NCBI GenBank assembly: GCA_041908165.1 | Contig: JAYRFV010000063.1 | Coordinates: 46,015 to 110,014 of the forward strand | Direction: 5' to 3' | From: JACQZU01 sp041908165 | Lineage (GTDB): Bacteria; Acidobacteriota; Holophagae; Holophagales; Holophagaceae | DNA: 64,000 bases | Part shown: positions 24,388 to 33,454 of the stretch, in pieces | How the letters are laid out: each line of letters begins with the position of its first letter | How positions within the stretch are numbered: the stretch's first letter is position 1 | Made by a program: the position numbers and the translations under genes | Notes under the pieces: model-generated | Database searches by the model: none | Told to the model about the DNA's origin: nothing | What the model saw: only the letters and a program-made list of their open reading frames with translations

Positions 24388-25695
24388 GAGCTCGCGCTGC
24401 GTTCCCCCGGCCCGACCCTTCTGGACGGACGCGCCTCCCTGCCCGACCGGCCGCGGCGCGGCCTCGGCCACCGGCTGGCGCTGGTCTGGGAGGTGGTCAC
24501 CGGCGGGCTGGTGGAATTGTGGAGCCACAAGCTCCGCTCCCTGCTCACGCTGACCCTCCTGGCCCTGGGCGTGTTCGCCCTGGTGGTCATGACCTCGGTC
24601 CTTGACGGCATCGTCGACAAGATCGCCACCGGATTCTCCGGCCTCAGTTTCGACGGCACGATCCACCTCACCCAGAAGGCCCCGGAGACCACCGAGGAGG
24701 CCAAGCGCTTCGCCATGAGCCCGGGTCTGCGCTACGAGGACCTGGGGCGGCTCACCGCGCCGCACCCGCAGGTGCAGGCCTTCCTGCCCCGCGCCCTCAA
24801 GGGCTCCCAGGTCCGGGTCGGCTCCGGCACCGAACGCACCTGGACCATCGGCGTCACCGCCGACTACTTCCCCTGGATGAACCGGGCCATCGGCCTGGGC
24901 CGGGGGCTCACCGAGGACGACTCCCGGCGCCGCAGCCCGGTGGCGGTGGTGGGCGCCTCGCTGGCCTCCAAGCTGTTCGGCGGCGCCGATCCGGTCGGCC
25001 GGGCGATCACGGTGGACGGGCTGAACTTCCAGGTGGTCGGCGTGCTGGCGCCGCTGCAGGTGATGAGCGAGGACACCTACCTCGACGGCAACGGCGCCCT
25101 GGTCCCCCTGGAAGCCTACATGGACCGCATGGACGCCTCCCACAAGCTCGCCGGGCTGTACGTCAAGTTGCGCTCCAAGCAGGCCATGGACGAAGTCTCG
25201 GCGCTGCTGGTGAGCCGCGCCAAGCAGGCCCACCACGGCATCGAGGACATCGAGATCGAGGACCTCTCGGCCGAACTGCTCAAGGCCTGGAAGAACTTCC
25301 AGGACCAGATGCGGGGCTGGACGGTGGTGCTCTTCAGCCTGGCCGGAACCGTGCTCCTGGTGGGCGGCGTGGGCGTGCTCAGCGTCATGCTAATCTCCTT
25401 CAGCGACCGGCGCTTCGAGATCGGCCTGCGGAAATCCCTTGGCGCCTCCGACCAGGAGATCCTCATCCAGTTCCTGCTGGAGGCCGCCGTCCTGGGCGCC
25501 CTCGGCGCGCTGGCGGGCACCGCCGGCGGCGCCCTGCTCTGCCAGGCCCTGTCCAGCAAGTTCCCCTACGGCCTGGTCGTGAACCCCATCGGGCTGCTGA
25601 CCGCCTGGGGCGTCGCCCTGGCGCTCTCCCTGGTTTTCGGGCTGTATCCCGCCCTGCGGGCCGCCCGGCTGTCGCCGATGGAGGCGATGCGCTGA
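24382..25695 (+). CDS. MacB-type ABC permease 2
   Basis: 437 residues with the MacB/FtsX layout: first transmembrane helix around LLTLTLLALGVFALVVM (residues about 50-66), a periplasmic domain (about 75-300), and three C-terminal helices (VVLFSLAGTVLLVGGVGVL, AAVLGALGALAGTAGGALL, LLTAWGVALALSLVFGLYP). It ends LSPMEAMR, the same ending style as permease 1 (LSPMEALRYE). It probably pairs with permease 1 as a heterodimer served by the upstream ATPase. ATG 24382 is chosen because MSELAL would follow directly on the ancestral overlap; a longer frame from 24274 would run through the inserted segment. Confidence 0.9.
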   Translation: MSELALRSPGPTLLDGRASLPDRPRRGLGHRLALVWEVVTGGLVELWSHKLRSLLTLTLLALGVFALVVMTSVLDGIVDKIATGFSGLSFDGTIHLTQKAPETTEEAKRFAMSPGLRYEDLGRLTAPHPQVQAFLPRALKGSQVRVGSGTERTWTIGVTADYFPWMNRAIGLGRGLTEDDSRRRSPVAVVGASLASKLFGGADPVGRAITVDGLNFQVVGVLAPLQVMSEDTYLDGNGALVPLEAYMDRMDASHKLAGLYVKLRSKQAMDEVSALLVSRAKQAHHGIEDIEIEDLSAELLKAWKNFQDQMRGWTVVLFSLAGTVLLVGGVGVLSVMLISFSDRRFEIGLRKSLGASDQEILIQFLLEAAVLGALGALAGTAGGALLCQALSSKFPYGLVVNPIGLLTAWGVALALSLVFGLYPALRAARLSPMEAMR

Positions 25696-25745
25696 GGAAC
25701 CGCCGCACCGGTGGATGATCCCCATCACACCTTGGTCCCGCCCGG

Positions 25746-25775
25746 TTGAAAGTTTCCTGTAAGGTCAACTACCTT
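25746..25775 (+). promoter_or_regulatory. Candidate promoter of the hox operon
   Basis: TTGAAA (25746-25751) and TACCTT (25770-25775) with 18-nt spacing lie 62 nt upstream of hoxF. The -35 is good and the -10 poor. No GG-N10-GC sigma54 core was seen in this gap. Confidence 0.35.
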
Positions 25776-25836
25776 GGGGGCGACAGGGTCCGGACCGGCC
25801 GGGTCGGCGGGGTCGGACCGCGCGGGAGGACACCCG

Positions 25837-27711
25837 ATGCCGCATCCAGCCCCAGCCCAGCTTGAGGCCTTCCTCGGAGAGGTGCTCGCGGCCCACCACC
25901 GGAACCCGCACGCCCTGCTGCAGATGCTCATCTGCGTCCAGCACCGGTTCCACCACGTGCCCGCCGCCGCGGAGGCGCTGCTGGGCGAGGCCCTTTCCGT
26001 GCCGCTGGTGCGCATCCACGGGCTGGTGAGCTTCTACTCCTTCCTCAGTCCGGTGGACCAGGGGGAATACGTCATCCACCTGAGCGACAACATCACCGAC
26101 CAGATGGCCGGCAGCCGTGAACTGGCCTCCTACCTCTGCGGGCGGCTCGGCGTGAAGCTCGGCGAGACCCGCGCCGACGGCCGGGTGAGCGTGCACTTCA
26201 CCTCCTGCACCGGGATGTGCGACCAGGGCCCGGCCGCCCTGGTCAACTACCTGCCGGTGACGCGGCTGGACCGCGCCCGGATGGATCGCCTCGCCGACCT
26301 GGTGAACGCTGCGGTGCCCTTTGCCGACTGGCCCAAGGACCTGTTCACGGTGGAATCGCGGATCCGCCGCTCCGACGTGGTCTTCCGCCGGCCGCTCGAG
26401 CCGGGCGCGGGCCTCCGGGCGAGCCTGGAGCGCGGCGGCGAGATGCTGTCGGCCTGGGACGAGGACCTGGCCCCGAGCGACGCCCGCCGCCACCACCTGG
26501 AGCGCGGCGGCGCCGAGACCCTCAAGGAGATCTACCGCTCCGAGCTGCGCGGCCGCGGCGGCGCCGGGTTCAAGGCCGGGATCAAGTGGGAGTCGGTGCG
26601 CGACGGCAAGGGCGGCGGACGCCACGTGCTCTGCAACGCCGACGAGGGCGAGCCGGGCACCTTCAAGGACCGGGTGCTGCTCACCGACCACGCCGACATG
26701 GTGTTCGAGGGCATGACCATCTGCGGCCACGTGGTCGGCGCCAAGAAGGGCATCCTCTACCTCCGGCAGGAGTACTGGTACCTGAAGGACCACCTGGAAG
26801 GCGTCCTCGCCCGGCGCCGAGCGTCCAACCTGCTCGGGCGGAACATCCTGGGCACCGCCCTGGACTTCGACATCGAGCTGCACTATGGGGCCGGCGCCTA
26901 CATCTGCGGGATGGAGAGCGCCATGATCAAGAGCATCGAGGGGCGCCGCGGCATCCCCCGGCGGCGCTGGCCGCTGCCGGTCCACCAGGGCCTGTTCAAG
27001 CGGCCGACCGTCGTCAACAACGTCGAGACCTTCGCGTCCGCCGCCCTCATCAGCGCGCGGGGCGGAGCCTGGTTCGCCCAGAACGGCACCGCCCTGTCCA
27101 CCGGGACCAAGATGTTCTGCGTGAGCGGCGACGTCGAGCGCCCGGGGATCTACGAATACCCCTGGGGCGTGACGGTGCGGGAGGTGCTGCGGGACTGCGG
27201 CGGCCTCCAGGCCCAGGGGGTGCAGGTGGGCGGGCCCAGCGGAACCCTCATCGCCGCGGATGCCTTCGACCGGACCATCTGCTTCGAGGACATCCCCAGC
27301 GTCGGAACCATGATGGTTTTCGGGCCCGGCCGGGACCTGTTCGACGCGGTCCGCAACTTCGCCCACTTCTTCCGCCACGAGAGCTGCGGCCTGTGCACGC
27401 CCTGCCGGATCGGCACCACCCTCCTGGCCAACTACGTCGAGAAGTTCGCCAAGGGCTGCGGTTCGCCCGTCGACCTCGAGGAGATGAAGGGCATCGCCCG
27501 GATCATGAAGACCATGGCCCACTGCGGGCTCGGCCAGACCGCCAGCGGCCACGTCACGGACAGCATCGCCCGGTTCCCGGCGGTCTGGGAGAGCCGCATG
27601 CAGACCGACCAGTTCGTCCCCGCCTTCGACCTCGACGGCGCCCTGGGGGAGGCCCGCGCCCTCACCGGCCGCACCGACCCCGAAGCCCACCTCGCCCGCG
27701 CGGAGGCCTGA
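25837..27711 (+). CDS. hoxF: NAD-reducing hydrogenase diaphorase subunit HoxF (NuoE-NuoF fusion)
   Basis: Flavin-containing NAD(H) subunit of a group 3d [NiFe]-hydrogenase. 624 residues: an N-terminal NuoE-like domain (to about 150) and a NuoF-like domain with NAD site RGRGGAGFKAGIKW, FMN site CNADEGEPGTFKDR, GAGAYICGMESAMIKSIEG and the [4Fe-4S] set SCGLCTPCRIGT plus a later Cys (HCGLGQ). In the NuoE part only CTGMC and an isolated Cys are visible; the first Cys pair of NuoE is not in C-x4-C form. Fusion of NuoE and NuoF as one protein matches Ralstonia HoxF rather than the separate HoxE of cyanobacteria. GGGAGG lies about 9 nt before ATG 25837. First gene of hoxFUYHW. Confidence 0.96.
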   Translation: MPHPAPAQLEAFLGEVLAAHHRNPHALLQMLICVQHRFHHVPAAAEALLGEALSVPLVRIHGLVSFYSFLSPVDQGEYVIHLSDNITDQMAGSRELASYLCGRLGVKLGETRADGRVSVHFTSCTGMCDQGPAALVNYLPVTRLDRARMDRLADLVNAAVPFADWPKDLFTVESRIRRSDVVFRRPLEPGAGLRASLERGGEMLSAWDEDLAPSDARRHHLERGGAETLKEIYRSELRGRGGAGFKAGIKWESVRDGKGGGRHVLCNADEGEPGTFKDRVLLTDHADMVFEGMTICGHVVGAKKGILYLRQEYWYLKDHLEGVLARRRASNLLGRNILGTALDFDIELHYGAGAYICGMESAMIKSIEGRRGIPRRRWPLPVHQGLFKRPTVVNNVETFASAALISARGGAWFAQNGTALSTGTKMFCVSGDVERPGIYEYPWGVTVREVLRDCGGLQAQGVQVGGPSGTLIAADAFDRTICFEDIPSVGTMMVFGPGRDLFDAVRNFAHFFRHESCGLCTPCRIGTTLLANYVEKFAKGCGSPVDLEEMKGIARIMKTMAHCGLGQTASGHVTDSIARFPAVWESRMQTDQFVPAFDLDGALGEARALTGRTDPEAHLARAEA

Positions 27712-27714
27712 GCC

Positions 27715-28440
27715 ATGTCCAGCACCTTCTACCTCGACGGCGTCGAGATCCCCTTCCGGGACGGCCAGACCGTGCTCCAGGCGGCCATGTCCGCCGGCCG
27801 CTACATCCCGCACCTGTGCTGGCACCCGGACCTGGAGCCGCACAGCTCCTGCCGGCTCTGCACGGTGATCATCGACGGCCGCCCCTTCTGCAGCTGCACC
27901 CAGCCGGCCATGAAGGGACAGCATGTCCAGTGCGACACCGCCGAGCTGGTGGCCATGCGCAAGGCGGTCACCCAGATGCTGTTCGTCGAGGGCAACCACT
28001 ACTGCCCCTCGTGCGAGAAGAGCGGCAGCTGCCGGCTCCAGGCCACGGCCTACTTCCTGGGCATGGAGGAGAGCCGCTTCCCGCACCAGTTCCCGAAGCG
28101 GGAGCGGGACAGCAGCCACCCGGACGTCACCCTCGACCGGGACCGCTGCATCCGCTGCGAGGTCTGCGTGCGGGCGAGCCGGGCCTTCGACGGGAAGAAC
28201 GTGTTCGGCATCCACGGCCGGGGGATCCAGTCCGTGCTCGCGGTGAATTCGCCCAGCGGGCTGCTCGTGGACAGCGACCTGGAGGCGGACGACCAGGCCG
28301 TCGCCCTCTGTCCGACCGGTGCCCTGCTGCGCAAGCGGGTCGGCTTCGACCAGCCGATCGGCCAGCGCGAGTTCGACCGGGAACCGATCTCCGAGGTGGA
28401 ACTGCGGGCCTACGCCGCGAGGGAGGCTGCCCATGCCTGA
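27715..28440 (+). CDS. hoxU: NAD-reducing hydrogenase diaphorase subunit HoxU
   Basis: Electron-transfer subunit with the N-terminal part of NuoG. 241 residues: a [2Fe-2S] site (CWHPDLEPHSSCRLC and a later Cys, residues about 36-65), a second cluster site HYCPSCEKSGSC (about 100-111), and a [4Fe-4S] site CIRCEVC with ALCPTGAL. It passes electrons between HoxF flavin and the HoxYH hydrogenase. It starts 3 nt after hoxF and overlaps hoxY by 8 nt. Confidence 0.96.
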   Translation: MSSTFYLDGVEIPFRDGQTVLQAAMSAGRYIPHLCWHPDLEPHSSCRLCTVIIDGRPFCSCTQPAMKGQHVQCDTAELVAMRKAVTQMLFVEGNHYCPSCEKSGSCRLQATAYFLGMEESRFPHQFPKRERDSSHPDVTLDRDRCIRCEVCVRASRAFDGKNVFGIHGRGIQSVLAVNSPSGLLVDSDLEADDQAVALCPTGALLRKRVGFDQPIGQREFDREPISEVELRAYAAREAAHA

Positions 28441-28975
28441 GAAGCTGAAGGTCGCCACCTGCAGCCTGGCCGGCTGCTTCGGCTGCCACATGTCCCTGCT
28501 GGACATCGACGAGCGCTTCCTGCAGCTGCTGGAACTGGTCGAGTTCGACCGCAGCCCCATCGACGACATCAAGCACATCACCGGGCCGGTCGACCTCGGC
28601 CTCGTCGAGGGCGGCGTCTGCAACGCGGAGAACGTCCACGTCCTGCGCGAGTTCCGGCGGATGTGCAAGGTGCTCGTGGCCGTGGGGGAGTGCGGCATCA
28701 CCGGAGGCATCCCCTCCATGCGCAACAGCTTCACCCTGAAGGAGTGCCTGGAGGAGTCCTACATCCGCGGCTTCGGGGTCGAGTTCGCCCACGTGCCGGA
28801 CGACCCCGACATCCCCCTCCTGCTGGACAAGGTCTACCCCCTGCACGAGGTGGTGAAGATCGACCACTTCCTTCCGGGCTGCCCGCCCTCCGCCGACGCC
28901 TTCTGGCACTTCCTCACCGAGCTGGTGGCCGGGCGCAGCCCCCACCTGCCGGCCGAACTGATCCACTTCGATTGA
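28433..28975 (+). CDS. hoxY: [NiFe]-hydrogenase small subunit HoxY
   Basis: Small hydrogenase subunit of 180 residues holding the proximal [4Fe-4S] cluster. Cysteines lie in CSLAGCFGCHMS near the N-terminus, VGECG in the middle and LPGCPPSADAFW near residue 150. The short form without a Tat signal or extra clusters is typical of cytoplasmic group 3 enzymes. ATG 28433 has GGGAGG about 6 nt upstream and overlaps hoxU by 8 nt. A 134-nt gap without an ORF separates it from hoxH. Confidence 0.96.
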   Translation: MPEKLKVATCSLAGCFGCHMSLLDIDERFLQLLELVEFDRSPIDDIKHITGPVDLGLVEGGVCNAENVHVLREFRRMCKVLVAVGECGITGGIPSMRNSFTLKECLEESYIRGFGVEFAHVPDDPDIPLLLDKVYPLHEVVKIDHFLPGCPPSADAFWHFLTELVAGRSPHLPAELIHFD

Positions 28976-29109
28976 AGGACCACGCGGAACGCCATGCCAC
29001 GACGGGAAGGGGTCCACGAGCCGGGGAGGCGGAAGTCCTCCCCAGCGCGGCGTGCCCTCCCCCCGGCGCGGCCCCTCACCCCTGACCTCGCCCATCCGCA
29101 GGACATGTC

Positions 29110-30603
29110 ATGACCCCCGCCGCCAACCTCCAGCTGGAAACCGCCCCGGACCGCCGCGGCCTGAACAAGGTCGTCATCGAGCCGATCTCGCGTGTCGAGG
29201 GCCACGGCAAGGTCACCCTTCTCATGGACGAGCACAACGTGGTCAGGCAGGCCCGACTGCACATCGTCGAGTTCCGCGGCTTCGAGAAGTTCATCCAGGG
29301 CCGGCCCTACTGGGAGGTCCCGGTCATGGTGCAGCGGCTGTGCGGCATCTGCCCGGTGAGCCACCACCTGGCCGCCAGCAAGGCCATCGACGTGCTGGTC
29401 GGGGCGCGCACCTTGACCCCCGCCGCCGACAAGCTGCGCCGTCTGCTCCACTACGGCCAGACCCTGCAGAGCCACGCCCTGCACTTCTTCCACCTGAGCA
29501 GTCCCGACCTGCTGTTCGGCTTCGACGCCGACGTCGCCCGGCGCAACATCATCGGCGTCATCCGCGAGCACCCCGACCTCGCGGTGCAGGGCGTGAAGCT
29601 CCGGAAGTACGGCCAGGAAGTGATCCGCATGCTGTCCGGAAAGCGCATCCACGGCGTCTTCGCCGTCCCGGGCGGGGTGATCCGCAACCTCGCGGAGGAG
29701 GACCGGGCCGCCCTGCGGAGGGACATCGACCAGGTCGTCGCCTGGTCCCGCGGCGCGGTGGACATCGCCCGCCGGCTGTTCGAGGGCAACCTCAACCAGA
29801 GCGAGACCTTCGGCACATTCCGTTCCAATTTCCTCAGCCTCACCACCCCCGAGGGTGGCTTCGAGCTCTACGACGGTGGCCTGCGCGCCCGCGACGACCG
29901 CGGAGGGACCATCTTCGACCATGCCGACCCGGCCCACTACCTCCGCTACCTGCACGAGGAGGTGAAGAGCTGGTCGTACATGAAGTTCCCGTTCATCGTC
30001 TCCCTGGGCAACGACGAGGGCTGGTACCGGGTCGGGCCGCTGGCGCGGATCAACAATGCCGGAGGCATGCCGACGCCGCTGGCGGAGGCGGAGCGACAGG
30101 CCTTCTCCGCCCTCGGCAGGGGTGAGCCGGTGCACGCCACCCTCGCCTACCACTGGGCCCGCATGATCGAGATGCTCTGCGCGGCGGAGATGATCCAGGC
30201 CCTGCTGGACGATCCGGACCTGCAGTCGGACGACCTCGTCATCCGCGGGGAGCCGGCCCTCGAGGGCGTGGGCGTCATCGAGGCGCCCCGGGGCACCCTC
30301 ATCCACCACTACCGGGTCGACGAGCACGACGCCATCGTGAAGGCCAACCTGATCGTCTCCACCACCCACAACAATACCGCCATGAACAGCGCGGTCCGGG
30401 AGGTGGCGGCGAAGCACCTCGACGGCCGCGAGCTCACCGAGGGCCTGCTCAACCACATCGAGGTGGCGATCCGGGCCTACGATCCGTGCCTGTCCTGCGC
30501 GACCCACGCCCTGGGACGGATGCCCCTGCAGGTCGAGCTGGTCGACGCCGGCGGCTCGATCGTCAGCCGGCTGGCGCGGAACGGCGACGGCCGGACCGCC
30601 TAG
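29110..30603 (+). CDS. hoxH: [NiFe]-hydrogenase large subunit HoxH
   Basis: Catalytic large subunit of 497 residues. Ligands for the NiFe site are RLCGIC (Cys78, Cys81) following RVEGHG (28-31), and the C-terminal DPCLSCATH (458-466). A 31-residue extension follows the final His, to be removed by HoxW after Ni insertion. The overall form matches group 3d bidirectional NAD-linked hydrogenases. It pairs with HoxY. The hoxW gene follows 16 nt downstream. All four cysteine ligands are present, so the enzyme should be active. Confidence 0.97.
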   Translation: MTPAANLQLETAPDRRGLNKVVIEPISRVEGHGKVTLLMDEHNVVRQARLHIVEFRGFEKFIQGRPYWEVPVMVQRLCGICPVSHHLAASKAIDVLVGARTLTPAADKLRRLLHYGQTLQSHALHFFHLSSPDLLFGFDADVARRNIIGVIREHPDLAVQGVKLRKYGQEVIRMLSGKRIHGVFAVPGGVIRNLAEEDRAALRRDIDQVVAWSRGAVDIARRLFEGNLNQSETFGTFRSNFLSLTTPEGGFELYDGGLRARDDRGGTIFDHADPAHYLRYLHEEVKSWSYMKFPFIVSLGNDEGWYRVGPLARINNAGGMPTPLAEAERQAFSALGRGEPVHATLAYHWARMIEMLCAAEMIQALLDDPDLQSDDLVIRGEPALEGVGVIEAPRGTLIHHYRVDEHDAIVKANLIVSTTHNNTAMNSAVREVAAKHLDGRELTEGLLNHIEVAIRAYDPCLSCATHALGRMPLQVELVDAGGSIVSRLARNGDGRTA

Positions 30604-30619
30604 GCGCCGCCCGCGACCC

Positions 30620-31102
30620 ATGGCCGCCCCCCTGGTGATCCTCGGCTACGGCAATCCGAGCCGCGGCGACGATGCCCTCGCCCCCCTGCTGCTGGACCGG
30701 ATCGGCGACCCACCTGCCGGCAGGCCCGGCTGGGAGGTGATCGAGGACTTCCAGCTGCAGGTGGAGCACGCCCTCGACCTGGCCGGGCGCGACCTGGCCC
30801 TGTTCGTCGACGCCGACGCCTCCTGCCCGGAGCCGTTCCGGTTCACCGAGCTGGTGCCGGCCCGGGACGCCAGCTTCACGACCCACGCGATCTCCCCGGC
30901 GGCGGTCCTGCAGGCCTACCGGGAGGTGCACCGGGCCGAACCGCCCCCGGCCTTCCTGCTGGGGATCCGCGGCGAGGCCTTCGAGCTGGGGGAAGGGCTC
31001 TCCGCGCCCGCCGAGGCCAGCCTCGAGGCCGCCTGGGCCTTCCTGAGGTCCCTGATGGACGCGCCGAGCGCGGCCTGCTGGCGGACCAGGATCTCCCGGT
31101 AG
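30620..31102 (+). CDS. hoxW: Hydrogenase maturation endopeptidase HoxW
   Basis: Ni-dependent protease that trims the HoxH C-terminus. 160 residues of the HyaD/HybD fold, beginning ILGYGNPSRGDDALAP, with the Ni-sensing acidic residues in GDDALA (Asp), VDADA (Asp) and His in TTHAISP. Low similarity to other HoxH proteases is normal for the family. It lies 16 nt after hoxH, the last gene of the operon, 21 nt from the convergent hydC stop. Confidence 0.93.
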   Translation: MAAPLVILGYGNPSRGDDALAPLLLDRIGDPPAGRPGWEVIEDFQLQVEHALDLAGRDLALFVDADASCPEPFRFTELVPARDASFTTHAISPAAVLQAYREVHRAEPPPAFLLGIRGEAFELGEGLSAPAEASLEAAWAFLRSLMDAPSAACWRTRISR

Positions 31103-31123
31103 CGGCCAGCTAGGCGCGGCCGG

Positions 31124-31681
31124 CTAGGCCGGGACGCCCTCCTCCTCCTCGGCGCGCTTCAGGTACTTGTCCAGGAGCGACGGGACCTGGCCGGGCTGCA
31201 GCGGGCCGTGCACCTCGTCGCCCACCATCACCACCGGCGCCAGTCCGCAGGTGCCCACGCAGCGCGTGCTCTCCAGGCTGAAGACGCCGTCCTTGCTGGT
31301 CTCGCCGAACTGGATGCCGAGTTCGTCCATGAGCCGGGCGGCGACCTTCTCCGCCCCCTTCACGTAGCAGGCGGTGCCCATGCACACGTTGATGACGTAC
31401 TTCCCGCGCGGCTGGAGACGGAAGAAGTGGTAGAAGGTGGCCACGCCGGTGACCTTGGAGAGCGGGATCTGCATCAGCTGGGCCACCGCCTCGAGGTGTC
31501 CTTCGCTGAGGTAGCCGCACTCCGCCTGGATCCGGTGCAGGATCGCGATGAGCTGGCTGTGGCCCCGCTCGCTGCCGCGGTGGAGGTCGATGAAGGCCAG
31601 CACCTCGGCCGGGATCATCGCCCGGTAGCCGCGCTCGAGGTCGGGCCAGTTATCGGTGGTGCAGTGCGGGCAGCCGCTCAT
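31124..31681 (-). CDS. hydC: [FeFe]-hydrogenase NuoE-like subunit HydC
   Basis: 185-residue thioredoxin-like [2Fe-2S] protein. Full ligand set seen: CMGTAC (with VKGAE after) and CVGTCG. An unusual N-terminal MSGCPHC pair adds a possible extra metal or redox site. The family is HndA/HydC/NuoE, partner of HydB and HydA in NAD(P)-linked trimeric [FeFe]-hydrogenases. Its ATG overlaps the hydA stop (ATGA). Last gene of the leftward hydB-hydA-hydC set. Confidence 0.93.
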   Translation of the reverse strand: MSGCPHCTTDNWPDLERGYRAMIPAEVLAFIDLHRGSERGHSQLIAILHRIQAECGYLSEGHLEAVAQLMQIPLSKVTGVATFYHFFRLQPRGKYVINVCMGTACYVKGAEKVAARLMDELGIQFGETSKDGVFSLESTRCVGTCGLAPVVMVGDEVHGPLQPGQVPSLLDKYLKRAEEEEGVPA

Positions 31682-33441
31682 CGGATCCCCCTGGGGCTAC
31701 GGGTGCGGTAGGTCGTGTGCAGGAGCTCGTGGGCGAGGTGGCCGTTGGGCTCGCCCAGGTAGTCGGCGTACAGGTGCTCGATGGCCGGGTTCTCGTGCGA
31801 CCGGCGGAGCTGCTTGTGCTCGTCGATGCTGTAGAGGGCGCGGGCACGCAGCTTGACCAGTTCGGGGTTGAGCACGCTCATGCCGATCGGTGGGTAGGGC
31901 TGGCCGCCGCCGCCGATGCAGCCGCCGGGGCAGGCCATGATCTCGACGAGGTGGTAGGACTTGGTCCCGGCCTTGACCTCGTCGAGGATCCGCTTGGCGT
32001 TCTCCAGGCCGTTGCTGACCGCCACGTTCAGGGTGGCGTCGCCGATCTGCAGGGTCGCCTCCTTGATGCCGGTCACCCCGCGGACGTCCTCGAACACCAG
32101 CGGGCCCAGCTCCTGGCCGGTGAGCTTCACGGCGGCGGTGCGGAGGGCCGCCTCCATCACCCCGCCGGTGGTGCCGAAGATGTCCGCCGCGCCTGAGGAG
32201 ATGCCCAGCGGCCGGTCGAACTCGTCGTCCGGCAGGCGGTCGAACTCGATGCCGTAGGACTTGATCATCCAGGCCAGCTCGCGGGTGGTGAGCACGGCGT
32301 CGGTCCAGGGCGTGCCGTCCTCCATCAGGTGCTCCTCGCGCCCGGCCTCGTACTTCTTGGCGACGCAGGGCATCACCGCGACCATGAAGATGCTCTTCGG
32401 GTCGATCCCCTTCTTCTCGGCGTAGTAGGTCTTCGCCAGGGTGGAGAGCATCTGCATCGGGCTCTTGCAGCTGGAGGCGTGCGGGATCAGTTCCGGGTAG
32501 AACTTCTCCAGGAAGTTGACCCAGCCCGGGCTGCAGGAGGTCAGCAGCGGCAGCTTCTCTCCGCTGCCGAGGCGGCGCAGGAACTCGTGGGCCTCCTCGA
32601 TGATGGTCAGGTCGGCGCCGAAGTTGGTGTCGAACACGCAGTCGAAGCCCATTCGCCGCAGGGCGGTGATCATCCGGCCGGTGACCGGGGTGCCGATCGG
32701 CAGGCCGAAGGCCTCGCCCAGGGCGGCGCGGATCGACGGGGCGGTCTGGATCACCACGTGCTTGACCCCGCGCGGATAGCTGAGCGCCTCCCAGACCCGC
32801 TCGGTGTGGTCCTTCTCGAGGAAGGCGGCGGTGGGACAGACGTTGATGCACTGCCCGCACTGGATGCAGACGCTGTCGTCCATGTGGGCGAGGTTGGCCG
32901 GCCCGACCACCGTGTGGAAGCCCCGGCCGTGCTGGCTGAGGTTGTAGACGCCCTGGACCTCGCCGCAGACCCGGATGCAGCGGCCGCAGAGGATGCACTT
33001 CTCGGCGTTGCGCACCACCGAGGCGCCGCTGTCGTCCACCGGGAACTCCTTGCGCCGGCCCTCGAAATGGCGCTCGCGGACGCCGAGCCGGTAGGCCAGG
33101 TTCTGCAGCTCGCAGTGGCCGTCGCGGTCGCAGGTCTGGCACTCCTTCGGGTGGTTGTCCAGCAGCAGCTCGACGATGTCGCGGCGGGCCAGGCGGATGA
33201 CCGGGCTGTTGGTCTGGACCTCCATGCCCTCCCAGACCTTCACCGCGCAGGAGGCGAGGAAGTGGTCGAAGCCCTCCACCTGCACCACGCACACCCGGCA
33301 GTTGCCCTCCAGGCTGAGGTCGGGGTGGTAGCACAGGCGCGGGATGTGGATGCCCAGGTTCTCGGCGGCGTCCATCACGGTGGTGCCCGAGGGCACCTGG
33401 ACGGGCACGCCGTCGATCTTGAGGTTGATCATGTCGCTCAT
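31678..33441 (-). CDS. hydA: [FeFe]-hydrogenase catalytic subunit HydA
   Basis: Catalytic H-cluster subunit, 587 residues. N-terminal [2Fe-2S] (Cys37, 48, 51, 65), His-ligated [4Fe-4S] (His97, Cys101, 104, 110), and two ferredoxin clusters (CILCGRC at 149-155, CIQCGQC at 192-198). The three H-cluster motifs are intact: TSCSPGW (301-307), MPCVAKK (357-363) and MACPGGCIGGGGQ (502-514). A small-subunit-like tail follows. Layout matches group A3 trimeric enzymes (HydABC/HndABCD) that couple NAD(P)H and, in several cases, ferredoxin. Translation overlaps hydC. Confidence 0.97.
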   Translation of the reverse strand: MSDMINLKIDGVPVQVPSGTTVMDAAENLGIHIPRLCYHPDLSLEGNCRVCVVQVEGFDHFLASCAVKVWEGMEVQTNSPVIRLARRDIVELLLDNHPKECQTCDRDGHCELQNLAYRLGVRERHFEGRRKEFPVDDSGASVVRNAEKCILCGRCIRVCGEVQGVYNLSQHGRGFHTVVGPANLAHMDDSVCIQCGQCINVCPTAAFLEKDHTERVWEALSYPRGVKHVVIQTAPSIRAALGEAFGLPIGTPVTGRMITALRRMGFDCVFDTNFGADLTIIEEAHEFLRRLGSGEKLPLLTSCSPGWVNFLEKFYPELIPHASSCKSPMQMLSTLAKTYYAEKKGIDPKSIFMVAVMPCVAKKYEAGREEHLMEDGTPWTDAVLTTRELAWMIKSYGIEFDRLPDDEFDRPLGISSGAADIFGTTGGVMEAALRTAAVKLTGQELGPLVFEDVRGVTGIKEATLQIGDATLNVAVSNGLENAKRILDEVKAGTKSYHLVEIMACPGGCIGGGGQPYPPIGMSVLNPELVKLRARALYSIDEHKQLRRSHENPAIEHLYADYLGEPNGHLAHELLHTTYRTRSPRGIR

Positions 33442-33454
33442 CGATGCCCCCGCC

